DNA of 16,700 nucleotides from Pseudomonadota bacterium (GTDB taxonomy: Bacteria; Pseudomonadota; Alphaproteobacteria; Acetobacterales; Acetobacteraceae). This document shows, piece by piece, positions 16,025 to 16,700 of this stretch. The stretch lies in assembly GCA_021798375.1 (NCBI GenBank), contig JAJZHU010000015.1:1-16700 (forward strand), in the 5' to 3' direction. The position numbers and the translations under genes were made by a program. The notes under the pieces were generated by a model. That model saw only the letters and a program-made list of their open reading frames with translations, ran no database searches and was not told the DNA's origin. Position 1 is the stretch's first letter. Each line of letters starts with the position of its first letter.

Positions 16025-16700
16025 ATGCGGCACAAAGTGGCTGTGCTTGATCTGTTCCTCACTCCTTTGACCTCGTTGCGTGGCCTTGGGCCGCGTCTCG
16101 CGCCGTTGCTTGCCAAATTGGTGGGCGGGGATCGTTTGCGTGATCTGCTGTTCTATCTGCCCATCGGACTTACCGCACGGCCCTTGGTGAGCATTGCCGG
16201 GATCGAGCATGGGATGGTGGCGACCATCAGGATCGAGGTGGCGCGGCACGAGGTTCCCGCGCGTAAAGGGCAGCCTTGGCGGGTGGTGGTGGGCGATGGA
16301 ACTCGTTTTGCCGAGATTGTGTTGTTCCGGCCCGATCGGTTGCGGCAGATGCCGGTTGGGGCGAAATTGTTGGTCTCGGGCAAGTTCGAGGAATATCAGG
16401 GGCGGATTTCCTTGCCGCACCCGGACTATGTGGTCTCGCAGGAGCGCGCGGAAGCGTTGCCCAGGCACGAGCCGGTGTGGCCGCTGGGCAATGGGATTGT
16501 GCAGCGGGTGGTTTTGAACGCGATGCGTCAGGCGTTGGATTTGTTGCCAGACGCACTGCCGGAGTGGCTCGATACCGGGGTGTTGGCGCGGGAGCGGTGG
16601 CCGGGGTTTTGTGCCGCGTTGCGCGCGGTGCAGGCGCCGGATGGATCGGGGGACGGCAAGGCGCGCGAGCGGTTGGCCTATGACGAGTTGTTGGCGCATC
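16025..16700 (+). CDS. recG: ATP-dependent DNA helicase RecG, N-terminal part
   Basis: RecG remodels stalled replication forks and Holliday junctions. The 225 codons visible correspond to the N-terminal part before the helicase motors. They include the LTPLTSLRGLGPRLAPLLAK helix-hairpin-helix-like start, DLLFYLPIG, the OB-fold wedge domain (VATIRIEVARHE to EEYQGRISLPHPDYVV, about 66-136), a PVWPLGNGI segment (RecG PVYPLTEGL equivalent) and RERLAYDELLAH at the edge. The Walker motifs lie beyond the window. The start is uncertain. The ATG at 16025 has GGGAAAG directly before it; an in-frame ATG at 15998 with GGGGACGATA upstream would add nine residues; GTG at 16043 is also possible. Confidence 0.96.
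   Translation, partial: MRHKVAVLDLFLTPLTSLRGLGPRLAPLLAKLVGGDRLRDLLFYLPIGLTARPLVSIAGIEHGMVATIRIEVARHEVPARKGQPWRVVVGDGTRFAEIVLFRPDRLRQMPVGAKLLVSGKFEEYQGRISLPHPDYVVSQERAEALPRHEPVWPLGNGIVQRVVLNAMRQALDLLPDALPEWLDTGVLARERWPGFCAALRAVQAPDGSGDGKARERLAYDELLAH

Noticed and set aside
15812..16699. 295-codon minus-strand frame opposite recG and overlapping DUF3237
   Set aside because: It is antisense to the recG N-terminus, Pro/Arg/His-rich, and conflicts with DUF3237 in another frame.

Overview
The window reads as a chromosomal segment of a GC-rich alphaproteobacterium, most likely from the Rhodospirillales/Acetobacteraceae group. That placement rests on the two conserved gene blocks, the protein styles (for example the PyrB N-terminus, and an HxH-less dihydroorotase-like protein next to pyrB) and the codon use; no rRNA or tRNA is present to confirm it. 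Thirteen protein-coding genes are supported. The first (topA) and last (recG) run off the window edges.

Left block, positions 1-6299, minus strand: transcription runs pyrB > pyrC-like > plsY > dprA > topA. The first three are tightly packed: pyrB and pyrC-like overlap by 8 bases, and pyrC-like and plsY share an ATGA stop/start. This is a housekeeping operon for pyrimidine synthesis (carbamoyl-aspartate formation), the first acylation of glycerol-3-phosphate, DNA uptake/recombination and DNA relaxation. The dihydroorotase-like protein has lost both histidines of the metal-binding HxH motif and two substrate-binding residues. It is therefore probably a non-catalytic partner of PyrB rather than an enzyme.

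Middle block, 6300-11612: a 5.3 kb glycan-related cassette that does not belong to either housekeeping block. It holds an OpgC-type membrane acyltransferase and a GT61-type glycosyltransferase on the plus strand. Convergent to these, on the minus strand, are a secreted GH39/PslG-like glycoside hydrolase and an Stf0-type sulfotransferase. The GT61 and sulfotransferase genes and the 400-base gap between them are clearly AT-richer than the surroundings, suggesting horizontal acquisition. Together the four genes could build, decorate (acyl, sulfate) and trim a cell-surface or exported polysaccharide; the common substrate is an inference. The gap contains a REP-like inverted repeat.

Right block, 11613-16700: DUF3237 > sdhE > mfd on the minus strand and recG divergently on the plus strand. 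The stretch between sdhE and mfd is rich in inverted repeats, one of which folds the mfd start codon and its ribosome-binding region into a stem. Two related AT-rich hairpin repeats follow the plsY and mfd stop codons in the same orientation and look like a dispersed 3'-end/terminator family of this genome. No CRISPR array, tRNA, integrase or transposase was seen.
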